DNA of 64,000 nt. Origin: Ectobacillus ponti (lineage in GTDB: Bacteria > Bacillota > Bacilli > Bacillales > Bacillaceae_G). Shown here in pieces: positions 7,590 through 16,605 of the stretch (the stretch's first letter is position 1; each line of letters starts with the position of its first letter). The position numbers and the translations under genes were made by a program. Location of the stretch: assembly GCF_024294785.1 (NCBI RefSeq), contig NZ_JANCLT010000005.1, positions 248,001 to 312,000 on the forward strand, written 5' to 3'. The notes under the pieces are model-generated. The model was not told the DNA's origin and did not search any database. It saw only the letters and a list, made by a program, of their open reading frames with translations.

Positions 7590-9146
7590 ATGATGAGTTT
7601 TTTCAAACGAGCGCACATGCAGACAGAAGAGGAATCCAACACAGACCATATGCTGGAGGATACTCCATTTTCCGAAAGCATGCATATGAATATTGGCAGA
7701 ATTCAGAAAGCTTTCTTTTATCCATTGAATCATGTACTGAAGACCAAAAATGTTGTGTTCCCTTCAATTGGAAGAGAAGGCACCATTCTGTACTTAGAGG
7801 GGACTGTGGATGCAGATACCATTGAGGAGCATATTATTGGCCCGATTGTGCAGTCCACCTTTCCTTATGAGCAAGGAGATGCAGCAGCTGTATTGCTGCA
7901 GCATGTGCTGACGGTCATGCAGGCAGAGCAAGTAAGCCGGCTGCAAGCGGCAGTCAGCCATTTGCTGAATGGCAACACTCTGATTTTCTTAGAGGGATGC
8001 CCACTGGCCCTGACTGTTCCGACTGCCGGCTTTGCCGGACGTTCTGTCAATGAGCCGGCGGTCGAGAATGTGCTGCGGGGGCCAAAGGAAGCTTTCATTG
8101 AATCAGCTGAAACCAACCGTTCTTTAATCCGGAAAATGATGAAAAATCGTCACTTAGTCTGTGAAATCATGAAAGTGAACCAGCAGGAAACAAAGCAGGT
8201 ATCCGTCATGTATCGAAAGGATATTGCCAACCCTGAACTTGTGGCAGAGGTGAAAGAGAGAATTGCAGCCATTGAAAGCGATGCGGTGCTGACTTTGGCG
8301 ATACTGGAGCAGTATATTGAAGAACGGCCCTATTCCCTGATTCCTTCCACGCTGATGACAGAACGGCCGGACCGCGCCTGCGCGCTTTTACAGGAGGGGC
8401 ATATTGTCCTGTTAATGGATAACTCCCCTTATGCATTAGTGGTGCCCATTACGTTCTGGACGCTGTTTCACACATCAGAGGATCAATTCTTGCGCTGGCC
8501 GTACGGCAACTTTATCCGTATTATCCGCCTGCTCTCTATTTTCACAGCTTTGCTGCTGCCTTCTCTCTATATTGCTGTCAGCACGTTTCATGAGGAAATG
8601 CTGCCGACTGACCTGGTGCTGGCAATCAGCGCAACCCGGGAGCGGGTGCCGTTTCCGGCTTTTCTGGAGGTGTTGATCATGGAGCTGTCCTTTGAGCTGG
8701 TAAGAGAGGCAGGGATTCGGGTTCCGACTGTGATTGGTCCCACGATCGGCATTGTGGGTGCGCTGATTTTGGGGCAGGCGGCCGTGGATGCGAACATCAT
8801 CAGTCCGATCCTGGTCATTATTGTGGCGCTTACCGGGCTGTCCTCCTTTGCCATCTCGGAGCTCAGCTTTAACTTTGCGATACGGATTTTGCGTTTTCTG
8901 CTGCTGCTGACCGCATCGCTTATGGGCTTCTTTGGCATTGCGCTGCTGCTGACCTGCTTGATTGCTTATATGGTCTCCTTTGAGTCCTTCGGCATTCCAT
9001 TTCTTTCACCGATGGCGCCGCACGGGCGCTCCTCAAAGGATTTGCTTGTCCGTCCCCCTGTATGGAAGCAGTGGCTCCTGCCGTTTAATCTGCAACCGAT
9101 TGCAAAGACGAAAGCAAAGCGGCCGGGAGGGAAATCAGATTCATGA
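7590..9146 (+). CDS. gerAA: Spore germination receptor subunit A (GerAA/GerKA family)
   Basis: The 518-residue protein has a soluble N-terminal domain (about 1-280) with the family motif LEGTVDADTIEEHIIGP. A membrane part follows with about five helices (from RIIRLLSIFTALLLPSLYIA) and the conserved EVLIMELSFELVREAGIRVP and IGPTIGIVGALILGQAAV motifs. It ends in a basic tail. GerA subunits form the germinant-gated ion channel core in the inner spore membrane. The start has only a weak AGGGGT site, and sigma-G genes are often poorly matched. It overlaps gerAB by 4 bases. Confidence 0.92.
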   Translation: MMSFFKRAHMQTEEESNTDHMLEDTPFSESMHMNIGRIQKAFFYPLNHVLKTKNVVFPSIGREGTILYLEGTVDADTIEEHIIGPIVQSTFPYEQGDAAAVLLQHVLTVMQAEQVSRLQAAVSHLLNGNTLIFLEGCPLALTVPTAGFAGRSVNEPAVENVLRGPKEAFIESAETNRSLIRKMMKNRHLVCEIMKVNQQETKQVSVMYRKDIANPELVAEVKERIAAIESDAVLTLAILEQYIEERPYSLIPSTLMTERPDRACALLQEGHIVLLMDNSPYALVVPITFWTLFHTSEDQFLRWPYGNFIRIIRLLSIFTALLLPSLYIAVSTFHEEMLPTDLVLAISATRERVPFPAFLEVLIMELSFELVREAGIRVPTVIGPTIGIVGALILGQAAVDANIISPILVIIVALTGLSSFAISELSFNFAIRILRFLLLLTASLMGFFGIALLLTCLIAYMVSFESFGIPFLSPMAPHGRSSKDLLVRPPVWKQWLLPFNLQPIAKTKAKRPGGKSDS

Positions 9147-10228
9147 AGATACGGACAGCGAAGCTGCAAACAAGGGAGTTTCTGGCACTGGTGTCCTTCG
9201 CGATCGGCATTCGATTTACCGATACAACGCCAAATCTGCTGATTGATTTAGGCAAGAATGCCGCCTGGATGATGCCATTCATCATGGGAGGATGTATGCT
9301 GGTCTCGCTTTTGCTTCTATTATCTCTTATTCAAAGGCACCAGTTGGGACTCATGGAGCTTGTGATGAAGCTGGCCGGCAAGAAGGCGGGCTTTGTGATT
9401 GGATTTCTTTTGTTTTGTATCATGCTAAGCAGTGATATATTGAACATGAGAAGCTATGTAGATATTATTGACACGATGTTCTATCAGGAAACCCCTACGG
9501 ATTTGCTGCTTTTGTTTCTTGCGGCAGCTGCGTGGTTTGTTGCGAACCGGGGGTTTGCTGTAATTGGGCAAACCTCCTGGATTGTTTTCCCCTATATTAT
9601 TGGCAGCGCCATACTCATTATTTTGCTGTCCTGGAAGGAAACAAATGTGCTGCAGATTTTTCCTTTGGAAGGACCGGGGCTGCCGGTTGTTTTAAAGGGG
9701 GGCATTACGCACAGCTCTGTATTCGGGGAAATTATCCTGCTGGCTCTGTTTTTCCCCTTTGTCCGCAGCTACAGGCAATTCCGTCTGGCTGCCTTGGGCG
9801 GATTTGCAATATCCTGCAGTGTCGTTGCCGTATACTGCGCTTTGTACGTCATTTCCTTTGACTATCCGGCCGTTTCCTATTTGGCTTTTCCGTTTCAGCA
9901 GCTGACCCGGGCGGTTCCTCTTGGTGAGATGATTACACATGCAGAAGCTATTTTTCTTGGATTTTGGATCATTGCATCTGTCTTGCATTTTGCCATTGCG
10001 CTGTATATCACGGCATTTCTGTTTGCAAAGATGGTGCAAATTCACGAGTTCGAACCACTGCTTCTTCCCATTGCCGGATTTGTTGTGATTGCCGGGCGGC
10101 TGCCAACCAATATTATGGCCAGCATTGCGCTGCGCACCTCCCTTATATATGTAGGATCCGTCGTACTGGTGCTGCTCCCCTTTGTTCTTTGGCTCCTGGA
10201 CTTTGTGAAAAGGAGGCTGCAGACATGA
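9143..10228 (+). CDS. gerAB: Spore germination receptor subunit B (GerAB family permease)
   Basis: The 361-residue protein has about ten membrane helices and belongs to the endospore germination permease branch of the APC superfamily. Family marks include the early FRDTTPNL-like segment (here FTDTTPNLLIDLGKNAAW) and LLFCIMLSSDILNMRSYVDII. GerAB-type subunits bind the amino acid or nucleoside germinant. The ATG overlaps the gerAA stop (ATGA), and the stop overlaps the gerAC start, so the three subunits are translationally coupled. The sequence does not reveal the germinant. Confidence 0.92.
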   Translation: MKIRTAKLQTREFLALVSFAIGIRFTDTTPNLLIDLGKNAAWMMPFIMGGCMLVSLLLLLSLIQRHQLGLMELVMKLAGKKAGFVIGFLLFCIMLSSDILNMRSYVDIIDTMFYQETPTDLLLLFLAAAAWFVANRGFAVIGQTSWIVFPYIIGSAILIILLSWKETNVLQIFPLEGPGLPVVLKGGITHSSVFGEIILLALFFPFVRSYRQFRLAALGGFAISCSVVAVYCALYVISFDYPAVSYLAFPFQQLTRAVPLGEMITHAEAIFLGFWIIASVLHFAIALYITAFLFAKMVQIHEFEPLLLPIAGFVVIAGRLPTNIMASIALRTSLIYVGSVVLVLLPFVLWLLDFVKRRLQT

Positions 10229-11445
10229 GGCTGCTGAAATGTGTTGGGCTGCTTTTGCTTCTGTTGCCGTTATCCGCTTGCGGCGACCGTCTGGAGTTGG
10301 AGCAGCAGGCCTATGTAGTTGTGATGGGGCTGGACAGGGCTGAGGGCAACTTAATTCGGGTTACCTTTCAGGTCGCCAATCCTCAGGTTGGTTCAACAGA
10401 CCGGGGATCAGCCCCGAACGAAGCACCGAGCGATATTGTCACGTTTACAGCTCCTGACATTTTGTCAGCAAAGGATATAGCCAATAGTGTGATAACGAGG
10501 AGAATCAGCTTCGCTCATCTGCAAACTATGATTATTGGAGAGAAGCTGGCGAGAACGCAGCTGTTTCACCATATTATGGCGGATTCCATCCGTGATCCGG
10601 AAATGCGCCGTGAAATGAATTTGATGGTGTGCAGGGAGAAGGCAGAGTCCTTTATTAAGCGTAATAAGCCGGAAATGGAGACAAGGCCCCATAAGTATTA
10701 TTCTTTTATGCAGAAGCGATGGAAGGATACAGGGTTTGTTCCTTATTCTACAATGAACCGTTATTTTCAGCGGGTGGGCAGGGAACTCTTTTTGGCCATT
10801 TATGCAACCACAAAGCGGCTGAAGCAGGTGGAAGGCAATGAGGATGGGTACGAGGCCGGACAAATTCCCCAACGCTCCGGTGACCCGGTTCAGATGATGG
10901 GATCTGCGGTTTTCAAGGAAGGAAGAATGGTTGGCACGATGACGGGAGAAGAGACAAGGTATGCACTGCTGCTCCGCCGAAGAGTTCTGGCGAAATCCTT
11001 TATTATGTCAATTCAAGACCCGCTGAATCCGCGCTTTCGTGTTTCCTTCCGGGTAATCAGGAGCAAAAGCACAAGTGTGTCAATGGATGTCGGAGGAGAA
11101 AGGCCTATCGTGAAGGTCCGGATTCCGCTTAAGGTGCAAGTTCACTCCGTGCCAAGCTTGCTGAACTATGAAAGCAATGAGAAAAACCAGCAGCTGCTGA
11201 AGAAGAGCATTCAAAAAGAGCTGCAAGCGGGAGCTATGGACATTATTCGCCGGACGCAGACCGAGTTTCAGGGGGAACCGTTCATTTGGTATACAGAGGT
11301 CCGCCGGTATTTTCGGACGTTGCAGCAATATGAAGCCTATGATTGGGAAAAGCATTATACAAAAGCCCGGGTACATGTGGATTTTGATCTTGATATTGAG
11401 AGCTTTGGCAAGCAATTGAAATCACAGCAGGTAAGCGGACGGTAA
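10225..11445 (+). CDS. gerAC: Spore germination receptor subunit C (GerAC family lipoprotein)
   Basis: The 406-residue precursor starts MRLLKCVGLLLLLLPLSACG, a lipoprotein signal with Cys19. It continues with the GerAC domains, including the RRISFAHLQTMIIGEKLA and SIRDPEMRREMNLMV motifs and the C-terminal alpha/beta domain. The ATG at 10225 is chosen over upstream in-frame starts because it directly precedes the signal peptide, overlaps the gerAB stop (ATGA), and has AGGAGG upstream. The lipoprotein sits on the outer face of the inner spore membrane and needs Lgt lipidation in related systems. Confidence 0.92.
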   Translation: MRLLKCVGLLLLLLPLSACGDRLELEQQAYVVVMGLDRAEGNLIRVTFQVANPQVGSTDRGSAPNEAPSDIVTFTAPDILSAKDIANSVITRRISFAHLQTMIIGEKLARTQLFHHIMADSIRDPEMRREMNLMVCREKAESFIKRNKPEMETRPHKYYSFMQKRWKDTGFVPYSTMNRYFQRVGRELFLAIYATTKRLKQVEGNEDGYEAGQIPQRSGDPVQMMGSAVFKEGRMVGTMTGEETRYALLLRRRVLAKSFIMSIQDPLNPRFRVSFRVIRSKSTSVSMDVGGERPIVKVRIPLKVQVHSVPSLLNYESNEKNQQLLKKSIQKELQAGAMDIIRRTQTEFQGEPFIWYTEVRRYFRTLQQYEAYDWEKHYTKARVHVDFDLDIESFGKQLKSQQVSGR

Positions 11446-11455
11446 GGAGGCTGGT

Positions 11456-11614
11456 ATGGAGGGAGTTCTGATCGCGCTGGGATTATATTGCATGTATTAT
11501 ACTTTTGTGTTTGCGAGGATGGTCTGGAAGGACGGAAACCGCTTTGGCGGGATGGCGGTGGCGCTGCTGTCATTATGCTTTCCCGCACTTTATCTGGTAA
11601 CGAAGCTTCTGTGA
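11456..11614 (+). CDS. Small two-helix membrane protein of the gerA operon
   Basis: This 52-residue protein has two predicted membrane helices (GVLIALGLYCMYYTFVFA and GMAVALLSLCFPALYLV) joined by the basic loop RMVWKDGNRFGG. AAGGAGG overlaps the gerAC stop region and the gene starts 11 bases after it, so it is the fourth gene of the operon. Some ger operons in Bacillus relatives carry a small two-helix D subunit (for example GerUD) that modulates the receptor. I infer the same here from position and topology, not from a clear sequence match. Confidence 0.7.
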   Translation: MEGVLIALGLYCMYYTFVFARMVWKDGNRFGGMAVALLSLCFPALYLVTKLL

Positions 11615-11700
11615 TGCTAGTATAGGAGGCTGTCCGCCGGCCGCAACATACTGTACAGCACTTTGTGTTGTCTGACCCAATGCTGCACAAGCTGCAGCTG

Positions 11701-11745
11701 TGCCGGTGCCTTTTGTATACATGCCAAGATGCAAAGGCACCGGCA
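11701..11745. repeat. Perfect 13-bp inverted repeat
   Basis: TGCCGGTGCCTTT and its exact complement are separated by 19 bases. No T-run follows on either strand, so it is not a standard terminator. It lies in the 600-bp gap between the gerA operon and kamA, inside an uncertain minus-strand frame that starts with a GTG at 11894 behind AGGAGAGG. Confidence 0.6.
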
Positions 11746-12220
11746 ATTACGGTTAGAAGGATTGTCTTGCTTTGATTTGATTTGCTTGCTGCAGAATATG
11801 CCACTTCATCCCCAGCACGTACCGGTTCTATGGCTTCATCCTTTCCGGCAATCATGCTTGATGCATGTTCTTTCATCTGATCCAGTAACCGCACTTTCCC
11901 TCTCCTGCATCTACCGTGAACTCCTGTTTACCATTATAAGGGATTTATTTCCTTTTGCTGCACCACTTTTTCATAGCATGTATACGTCCTGGAAGGAAAT
12001 GTGCCGAAAATCCGGCATTCTGGTGCCGGAAATCTGGCAGCAGGCATCGTGAAAAAGCTGTCGAAGCATCGATAGCGCTTCTGCTTCACCGAATATTTCC
12101 ATTGTACATATACAGATAGTAGGTCAATGTACCGTATTTTGCTGTGTCTGTGGAAAAGGGAGAGTTGGCACACAACTTGCATTAAATATGGGTGAGTGCT
12201 GAATGAAGGGGGAAGATGTC

Positions 12221-13630
12221 ATGCTACATGATTTATATAAACCAAAGCGCCATTGGAAGGACGTTGAGCTTTGGAAGGACGTGACGGAAGAGCAGTGGAA
12301 TGACTGGATTTGGCAGTTGACCAACACGATTAAGACGCTGGATGATTTAAAAAAGGTCATCAACCTGACACCGGATGAAGAAGAAGGTGTCAAAATTTCC
12401 ACCAAAACAATTCCGCTGAACATTACGCCATATTACGCCTGGCTGATGAACCCGGACGATCCGCGCTGTCCGGTGCGCATGCAGTCTGTGCCGATTTCCA
12501 AAGAGCTGTACAAAACGAAGTATGACCAAGAGGACCCGCTGCACGAGGATGAGGATTCCCCAACACCAGGCTTAACGCATCGTTATCCAGATCGTGTGCT
12601 ATTCCTGGTTACCAATCAATGCTCCATGTACTGCCGCTATTGCACACGCCGCCGCTTCAGCGGACAAATCGGCATGGGCGTACCAAAGAAGCAGTTGGAC
12701 GATGCAATCGCGTATATTGCCCGGACGCCGCAGGTGCGGGACGTTCTCATCTCCGGCGGTGACGGATTGTTAATTAACGATAACATCCTGGAGTATATCC
12801 TGAAGAATCTGCGGGCCATTCCTCATGTGGAAATTATCCGCATCGGCACGAGAGCGCCTGTTGTGTTCCCGCAACGCATTACAGAAAACCTGTGCAACAT
12901 TCTGAAAAAATATCATCCGATCTGGCTGAATACGCATTTTAATACATCCATTGAGATCACAGAAGAATCAAAGAAAGCCTGTGAAATGCTGGCCAATGCC
13001 GGCGTGCCGCTTGGCAACCAATCTGTTATTCTCGCCGGCATCAACGACAGTGTGCCGATTATGAAAAAGCTCATGCACGACCTGGTCAAGATTCGCGTTC
13101 GCCCTTACTACATCTATCAGTGCGACCTGTCTGAAGGCATCAGCCATTTCCGGGCGCCGGTGTCCAAAGGTCTTGAAATTATAGAAGGATTGCGCGGACA
13201 TACTTCTGGCTACGCCGTACCTACCTTTGTCGTTGATGCACCTGGCGGTGGCGGGAAAATCGCTGTGCAACCAAACTATCTCATTTCCCAAAGCCCGGAT
13301 AAAGTCGTGCTGCGTAATTTTGAAGGCGTCATCACAACGTATCCAGAGCCGGAGAATTACGTGCCGGGCCGTGCAGAAGGCTACTTTGGCGAAGTGTATC
13401 CAAACTATGAAGAGAAGCGTTCCAATGTCGGCATTGCCGGCCTCATGAACGACGTCAAGCAAACACTGGTGCCGGAAGGGCTGCAGCGTCTGGACCGTCG
13501 CAAGCAGTACGAGACGAATCCTGAGCATGCTTCCCTGAAGGATAAACGCGAAAAACGTGACTTGTTGAAGGAGAAGAAGTTCCAGTCGCAGCTGAAGAAG
13601 ATGGGTGATGGATTGGATAAGGAGGCGTAA
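12221..13630 (+). CDS. kamA: L-lysine 2,3-aminomutase
   Basis: The 469-residue radical-SAM enzyme converts L-lysine to L-beta-lysine using pyridoxal phosphate and a 4Fe-4S cluster. The cluster motif CSMYCRYC places ligands at Cys134, Cys138 and Cys141. The PLP lysine lies in PGGGGK at about Lys346. The sequence closely follows B. subtilis KamA (YodO). The ATG at 12221 is preferred to the one at 12203 because GAAGGGGG lies upstream of it and it gives the same five residues before YKPKRHW as the B. subtilis protein. yokU follows at once. No beta-lysine acetyltransferase gene (ablB) is adjacent. In B. subtilis the gene is expressed during sporulation. Confidence 0.95.
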   Translation: MLHDLYKPKRHWKDVELWKDVTEEQWNDWIWQLTNTIKTLDDLKKVINLTPDEEEGVKISTKTIPLNITPYYAWLMNPDDPRCPVRMQSVPISKELYKTKYDQEDPLHEDEDSPTPGLTHRYPDRVLFLVTNQCSMYCRYCTRRRFSGQIGMGVPKKQLDDAIAYIARTPQVRDVLISGGDGLLINDNILEYILKNLRAIPHVEIIRIGTRAPVVFPQRITENLCNILKKYHPIWLNTHFNTSIEITEESKKACEMLANAGVPLGNQSVILAGINDSVPIMKKLMHDLVKIRVRPYYIYQCDLSEGISHFRAPVSKGLEIIEGLRGHTSGYAVPTFVVDAPGGGGKIAVQPNYLISQSPDKVVLRNFEGVITTYPEPENYVPGRAEGYFGEVYPNYEEKRSNVGIAGLMNDVKQTLVPEGLQRLDRRKQYETNPEHASLKDKREKRDLLKEKKFQSQLKKMGDGLDKEA

Positions 13631-13634
13631 GCGT

Positions 13635-13916
13635 ATGCCAACATGTGATTGGTGCGGGTCTGAGAATGCCAAGGAAAGCAGCAACACTGTATTTTGGGAG
13701 CTGCCGGACGGGACGAAGGCAATCGGGATTACGGGGACGCCTTGTGTGAGCTGTGGTGACTGCGGGATGGAATATCAGACGGAAGAGACGGTGAAGGGGA
13801 TAGAGGACCAGCTGTTTCTTATCAATACGAAGCAGCTGGAGAAGCAGCTGACGTATGCCGAACTGATGGGGAAGCCGCGATTGTTGAAGCGGAATTATTT
13901 TGATTTTAGTTCGTAA
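13635..13916 (+). CDS. yokU: YokU family zinc-finger protein
   Basis: The 93-residue protein has two CxxC pairs (CDWC near residue 4 and CGDC near 38), an EDQLFLI segment and the conserved LLKRNYFDF C-terminus, which identify YokU/YgiT-like proteins. The CxxC pairs probably bind zinc. The ATG at 13635 has AAGGAGG 9 bases upstream, inside the end of kamA, so the genes form an operon, as they do in other Bacillus species. Function is unknown, but the fixed pairing with kamA suggests a role in beta-lysine formation or its control. Confidence 0.88.
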   Translation: MPTCDWCGSENAKESSNTVFWELPDGTKAIGITGTPCVSCGDCGMEYQTEETVKGIEDQLFLINTKQLEKQLTYAELMGKPRLLKRNYFDFSS

Positions 13917-13945
13917 AACCAGCGCCAAGCGCTGGTTTTTCTCTT
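13916..13945 (+). terminator. Terminator of kamA-yokU
   Basis: AAACCAGCGC-CAA-GCGCTGGTTT is followed by a T-rich tail. It overlaps the last base of the yokU stop. From 13946 to 14172 I see no supported gene. Confidence 0.85.
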
Positions 13946-14172
13946 TTTATAATCAAGCACTACAGAGGAAAATGATCTCGCATGTTATTATATGGAGCGT
14001 TTGATGCACAAGACGGGGATAAGCCTTGCTAGATGGGATGTATACGCATACCTTCTCATTTTCGGGCTGCACCCTCCACGAAATTAAAGCAGGGGTATCC
14101 TCTCGACAGAATCTTATGGAAACAGTCTCTATTTCCGCGTATTCAAACGGAGAAGTTCTTATTCCCGTCCAG

Positions 14173-15774
14173 CTACAATCCATTTTGCATGACAACATCA
14201 ATTAAAACGATGTCCTCTGAACATTCCAGCGCTTCTCCCAAGATGGCTTCAAACTCTTCTATATGCTTCGCTTGATGTCCCTTGATCCTGAAGCTGGTTG
14301 CCAATTGTACGAAATCCGGGTTTTGGAACGTTACCCCGTAGCTGTCTCCAAATTTTTTTTCCATCATTTGTTCTTCAATTTTCAACAGATCGTCATGGAG
14401 TACCACAATACTGAAGGAGAGCCCCAAGCGTTTGGCTGTTTCGATTTCAGAAATATTCATCAATGCCCCGCCATCTCCCGTTATACAAATGACTTGGGCA
14501 TCCGGACAAGCCAGCTTGGCGCCAATGGAGCCTGGTAAAGCGACTCCCATGGAAGCCAGACCATTCGATATAATGAGGCTATTCGGCTGTTTTGGCTGAT
14601 AGGTGCGGGCGATGGATACCTTATGGGCCCCAACATCAGAAATTACAATCGTTTTTTCTGAAGAGAGTGTTTCAATACTGTGTAGAACATGTTCAATTGT
14701 ACATGGCAGGTTATATATGTCTTTTGGTTTTTCTTCGATAGCATAAGACTGTTTGATGTGCTCCTGAAGATTCCCGGATGGAACCCATGGTTTAGATGGC
14801 ACATCAAGTATCTGAAAGGCTTGAAGGGTCTGCTTTACATCCCCAACTAACTCAACTTCAACTGGATAATATTCATCCACCTCGGCTGGTAATGCGTCTA
14901 TATGTAAAATTGGTAACTTGTTTTGGTTCCACTCCTTTGGCAGCTTTTCTGTAAAATCAAACCCAATAACAATCAATAAATCAGCCTCCTGTATGCCGGA
15001 GACTACTTCATCCATTTCATTGAATCCGAAAGTGAAGAAGTTGAGGGGGTGATCCTTTGGTAATACACCTTTTGCCATATAGCTATGGGTAACAGGTGAT
15101 TGGAGCCGTTCTAAAAAGGCTCTCAGCTCATCCGCCGCCCGTTGTCTGCATACGCCGTTGCCGATTATGACAAAAGGTTTCTTATGTTGATGAATAAGCG
15201 TGTGAGCCCTTTTCATGGCATCCTGGGCAGGGATACTTACCGGCAGAGCAGCAACCGGCAAAGGCTTGCTTGTAATGGTTTGGGCAGCCAAGTTCTCCGG
15301 CAGGACGATTGCGATGGGGCCTGGCTTCTCCATGCTTGCGATTCTAAAGGATTTTCGAACGATTTCAGGGATTGCTTGTGCATCCTTGATTTGAACGGAC
15401 CACTTTGTCACCGAATCAAATATGTTTACAAGATCGATGAATTGGTGGGAATCCTTGTGCTGTCTCTCGAAGGGGGCCTGTCCCATTACTGCCACAACAG
15501 GGGAGTGGTCCAGCTTCGAGCTTGCGATACCCGTCAGCAAATTGGTCGCTCCAGGTCCCAGTGTTGCCAGACATATTCCCGGCTTGCCGGATAATCGTCC
15601 GTATAAATCTGCCATGAAGGCAGCTCCTTGTTCATGTCTGACATTTACAAACTGAATTTGTTTGGAGCGGGATAAGGAGTCCACTAAATCAAGAATTTCC
15701 GTGCCAACGATTCCAAAAATATATTCGACTCCCTCAGCCTCTAAACATTGAACAAATACATCTGTCGCTTTCAT
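14173..15774 (-). CDS. Acetolactate synthase-like thiamine-diphosphate enzyme
   Basis: The 533-residue protein has the three domains of the family: N-terminal pyrimidine-binding with catalytic Glu in RHEQGAAFMAD (about residue 48), a central domain, and C-terminal pyrophosphate-binding with GDGGALMNISEIETA (about 437-451). It resembles catabolic AlsS, which condenses two pyruvates to acetolactate. However, the GDG motif is followed by LGLSFSIVVLHDD rather than the usual acetolactate synthase residues, and no alsD or ilvN gene is adjacent. It could therefore be another decarboxylase or carboligase. GAAGGAGG precedes the ATG. The DNA is more AT-rich than its neighbours. Confidence 0.75.
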   Translation of the reverse strand: MKATDVFVQCLEAEGVEYIFGIVGTEILDLVDSLSRSKQIQFVNVRHEQGAAFMADLYGRLSGKPGICLATLGPGATNLLTGIASSKLDHSPVVAVMGQAPFERQHKDSHQFIDLVNIFDSVTKWSVQIKDAQAIPEIVRKSFRIASMEKPGPIAIVLPENLAAQTITSKPLPVAALPVSIPAQDAMKRAHTLIHQHKKPFVIIGNGVCRQRAADELRAFLERLQSPVTHSYMAKGVLPKDHPLNFFTFGFNEMDEVVSGIQEADLLIVIGFDFTEKLPKEWNQNKLPILHIDALPAEVDEYYPVEVELVGDVKQTLQAFQILDVPSKPWVPSGNLQEHIKQSYAIEEKPKDIYNLPCTIEHVLHSIETLSSEKTIVISDVGAHKVSIARTYQPKQPNSLIISNGLASMGVALPGSIGAKLACPDAQVICITGDGGALMNISEIETAKRLGLSFSIVVLHDDLLKIEEQMMEKKFGDSYGVTFQNPDFVQLATSFRIKGHQAKHIEEFEAILGEALECSEDIVLIDVVMQNGL

Positions 15775-16114
15775 AGTGTCCTCCTTCTAAAACATTTCAT
15801 ATGGCAGGGCATCGTCAGCTTCCCTTTCTAAGTAGTTTGAGCCAATTCCCTTCCAATCAATGAGGAAAGAAAAATATTTCTCTAGACTCTGCCACATACA
15901 TATTGTGTGTATGTACAGAAGAGGGAGTAGGGGATAGATGCATGTATTACCAATGATTGGAGACATTATATGGAAAAGAGAATGATGCATGGAGGGACAG
16001 ATATGGACGGAAATAGAACGGGAAATAGTAAAATGCCTCAATAAGAGCACTTAAGTTTCTTACCGCAATCGCTGGTGGATTCAGATAAAGGAGTAACATA
16101 AAGGAGGAGTACAA

Positions 16115-16504
16115 ATGTTGGTGAAAAATTGGTTAACAGGACTGGTCGGTTTGCTTGCGATGATTATGGTTGTGACAACTTCAGGCTCAATTGATGTATT
16201 TGCCGAATCCAGTGTGGAAACACAGCCTATGGAGACGGTGCAAAGGATTGAGGTCAAGGTGAACGATGATTACTTTAATCCCAAAATCATCACGATTCCC
16301 AGTGGAAGAGAGACAATATTGGTATTGAAAAACGAAGGTAGGAAAAAACACACCTTCACAGTGGAGAAACTCGGAATTGATACCGAGGTTCAGCCAGAGA
16401 AAGAAAAAAACATTACTGTTAAACCGGAAAAACCCGGCACATTTGATCTGATATGCCGGTACCATTTTCAGGAAGGGATGGCCGGGAAGATCATAGTCAA
16501 ATAA
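16115..16504 (+). CDS. Secreted cupredoxin-domain protein
   Basis: The 129-residue precursor has an N-terminal signal peptide (LVGLLAMIMVVTTSG, predicted cut after VFA) and one cupredoxin domain. Blue-copper ligands are visible as His in KKHTF, Cys and His in ICRYH, and Met in EGMAG. Such proteins carry electrons or bind copper outside the membrane. AAGGAGG lies before the ATG. It is divergent from the acetolactate-synthase-like gene and convergent with the sugar dehydrogenase-like gene. An electron-acceptor role for that dehydrogenase is possible but only inferred from position. Confidence 0.8.
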   Translation: MLVKNWLTGLVGLLAMIMVVTTSGSIDVFAESSVETQPMETVQRIEVKVNDDYFNPKIITIPSGRETILVLKNEGRKKHTFTVEKLGIDTEVQPEKEKNITVKPEKPGTFDLICRYHFQEGMAGKIIVK

Positions 16505-16533
16505 CAAGCAGGGCCCAGGGGGCCTTGCTTGTT
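16503..16533 (+). terminator. Terminator of the cupredoxin gene
   Basis: AACAAGCAGGGCC pairs with GGCCTTGCTTGTT (one G-T wobble), followed by TTTAAT. Confidence 0.75.
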
Positions 16534-16605
16534 TAATGGGCCATGGTAACTTGTCATACCAGCCAACTTTCTTATCCGGATTGAGCAGAATATTGCGGGG
16601 ATGAA

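Noticed and set aside
11663-12052. Plus-strand frame of 129 codons rich in Cys
   Set aside because: It has no ribosome site, unusual composition, and lies antisense to a better minus-strand frame.
13953-14201. Minus-strand frame of 82 codons after the carboligase gene
   Set aside because: It overlaps the end of the carboligase gene, lacks a ribosome site and has no family resemblance.
15787-16050. Minus-strand frame of 87 codons in the gap before the cupredoxin gene
   Set aside because: No ribosome site, composition like translated non-coding DNA, and it lies where divergent promoters are expected.
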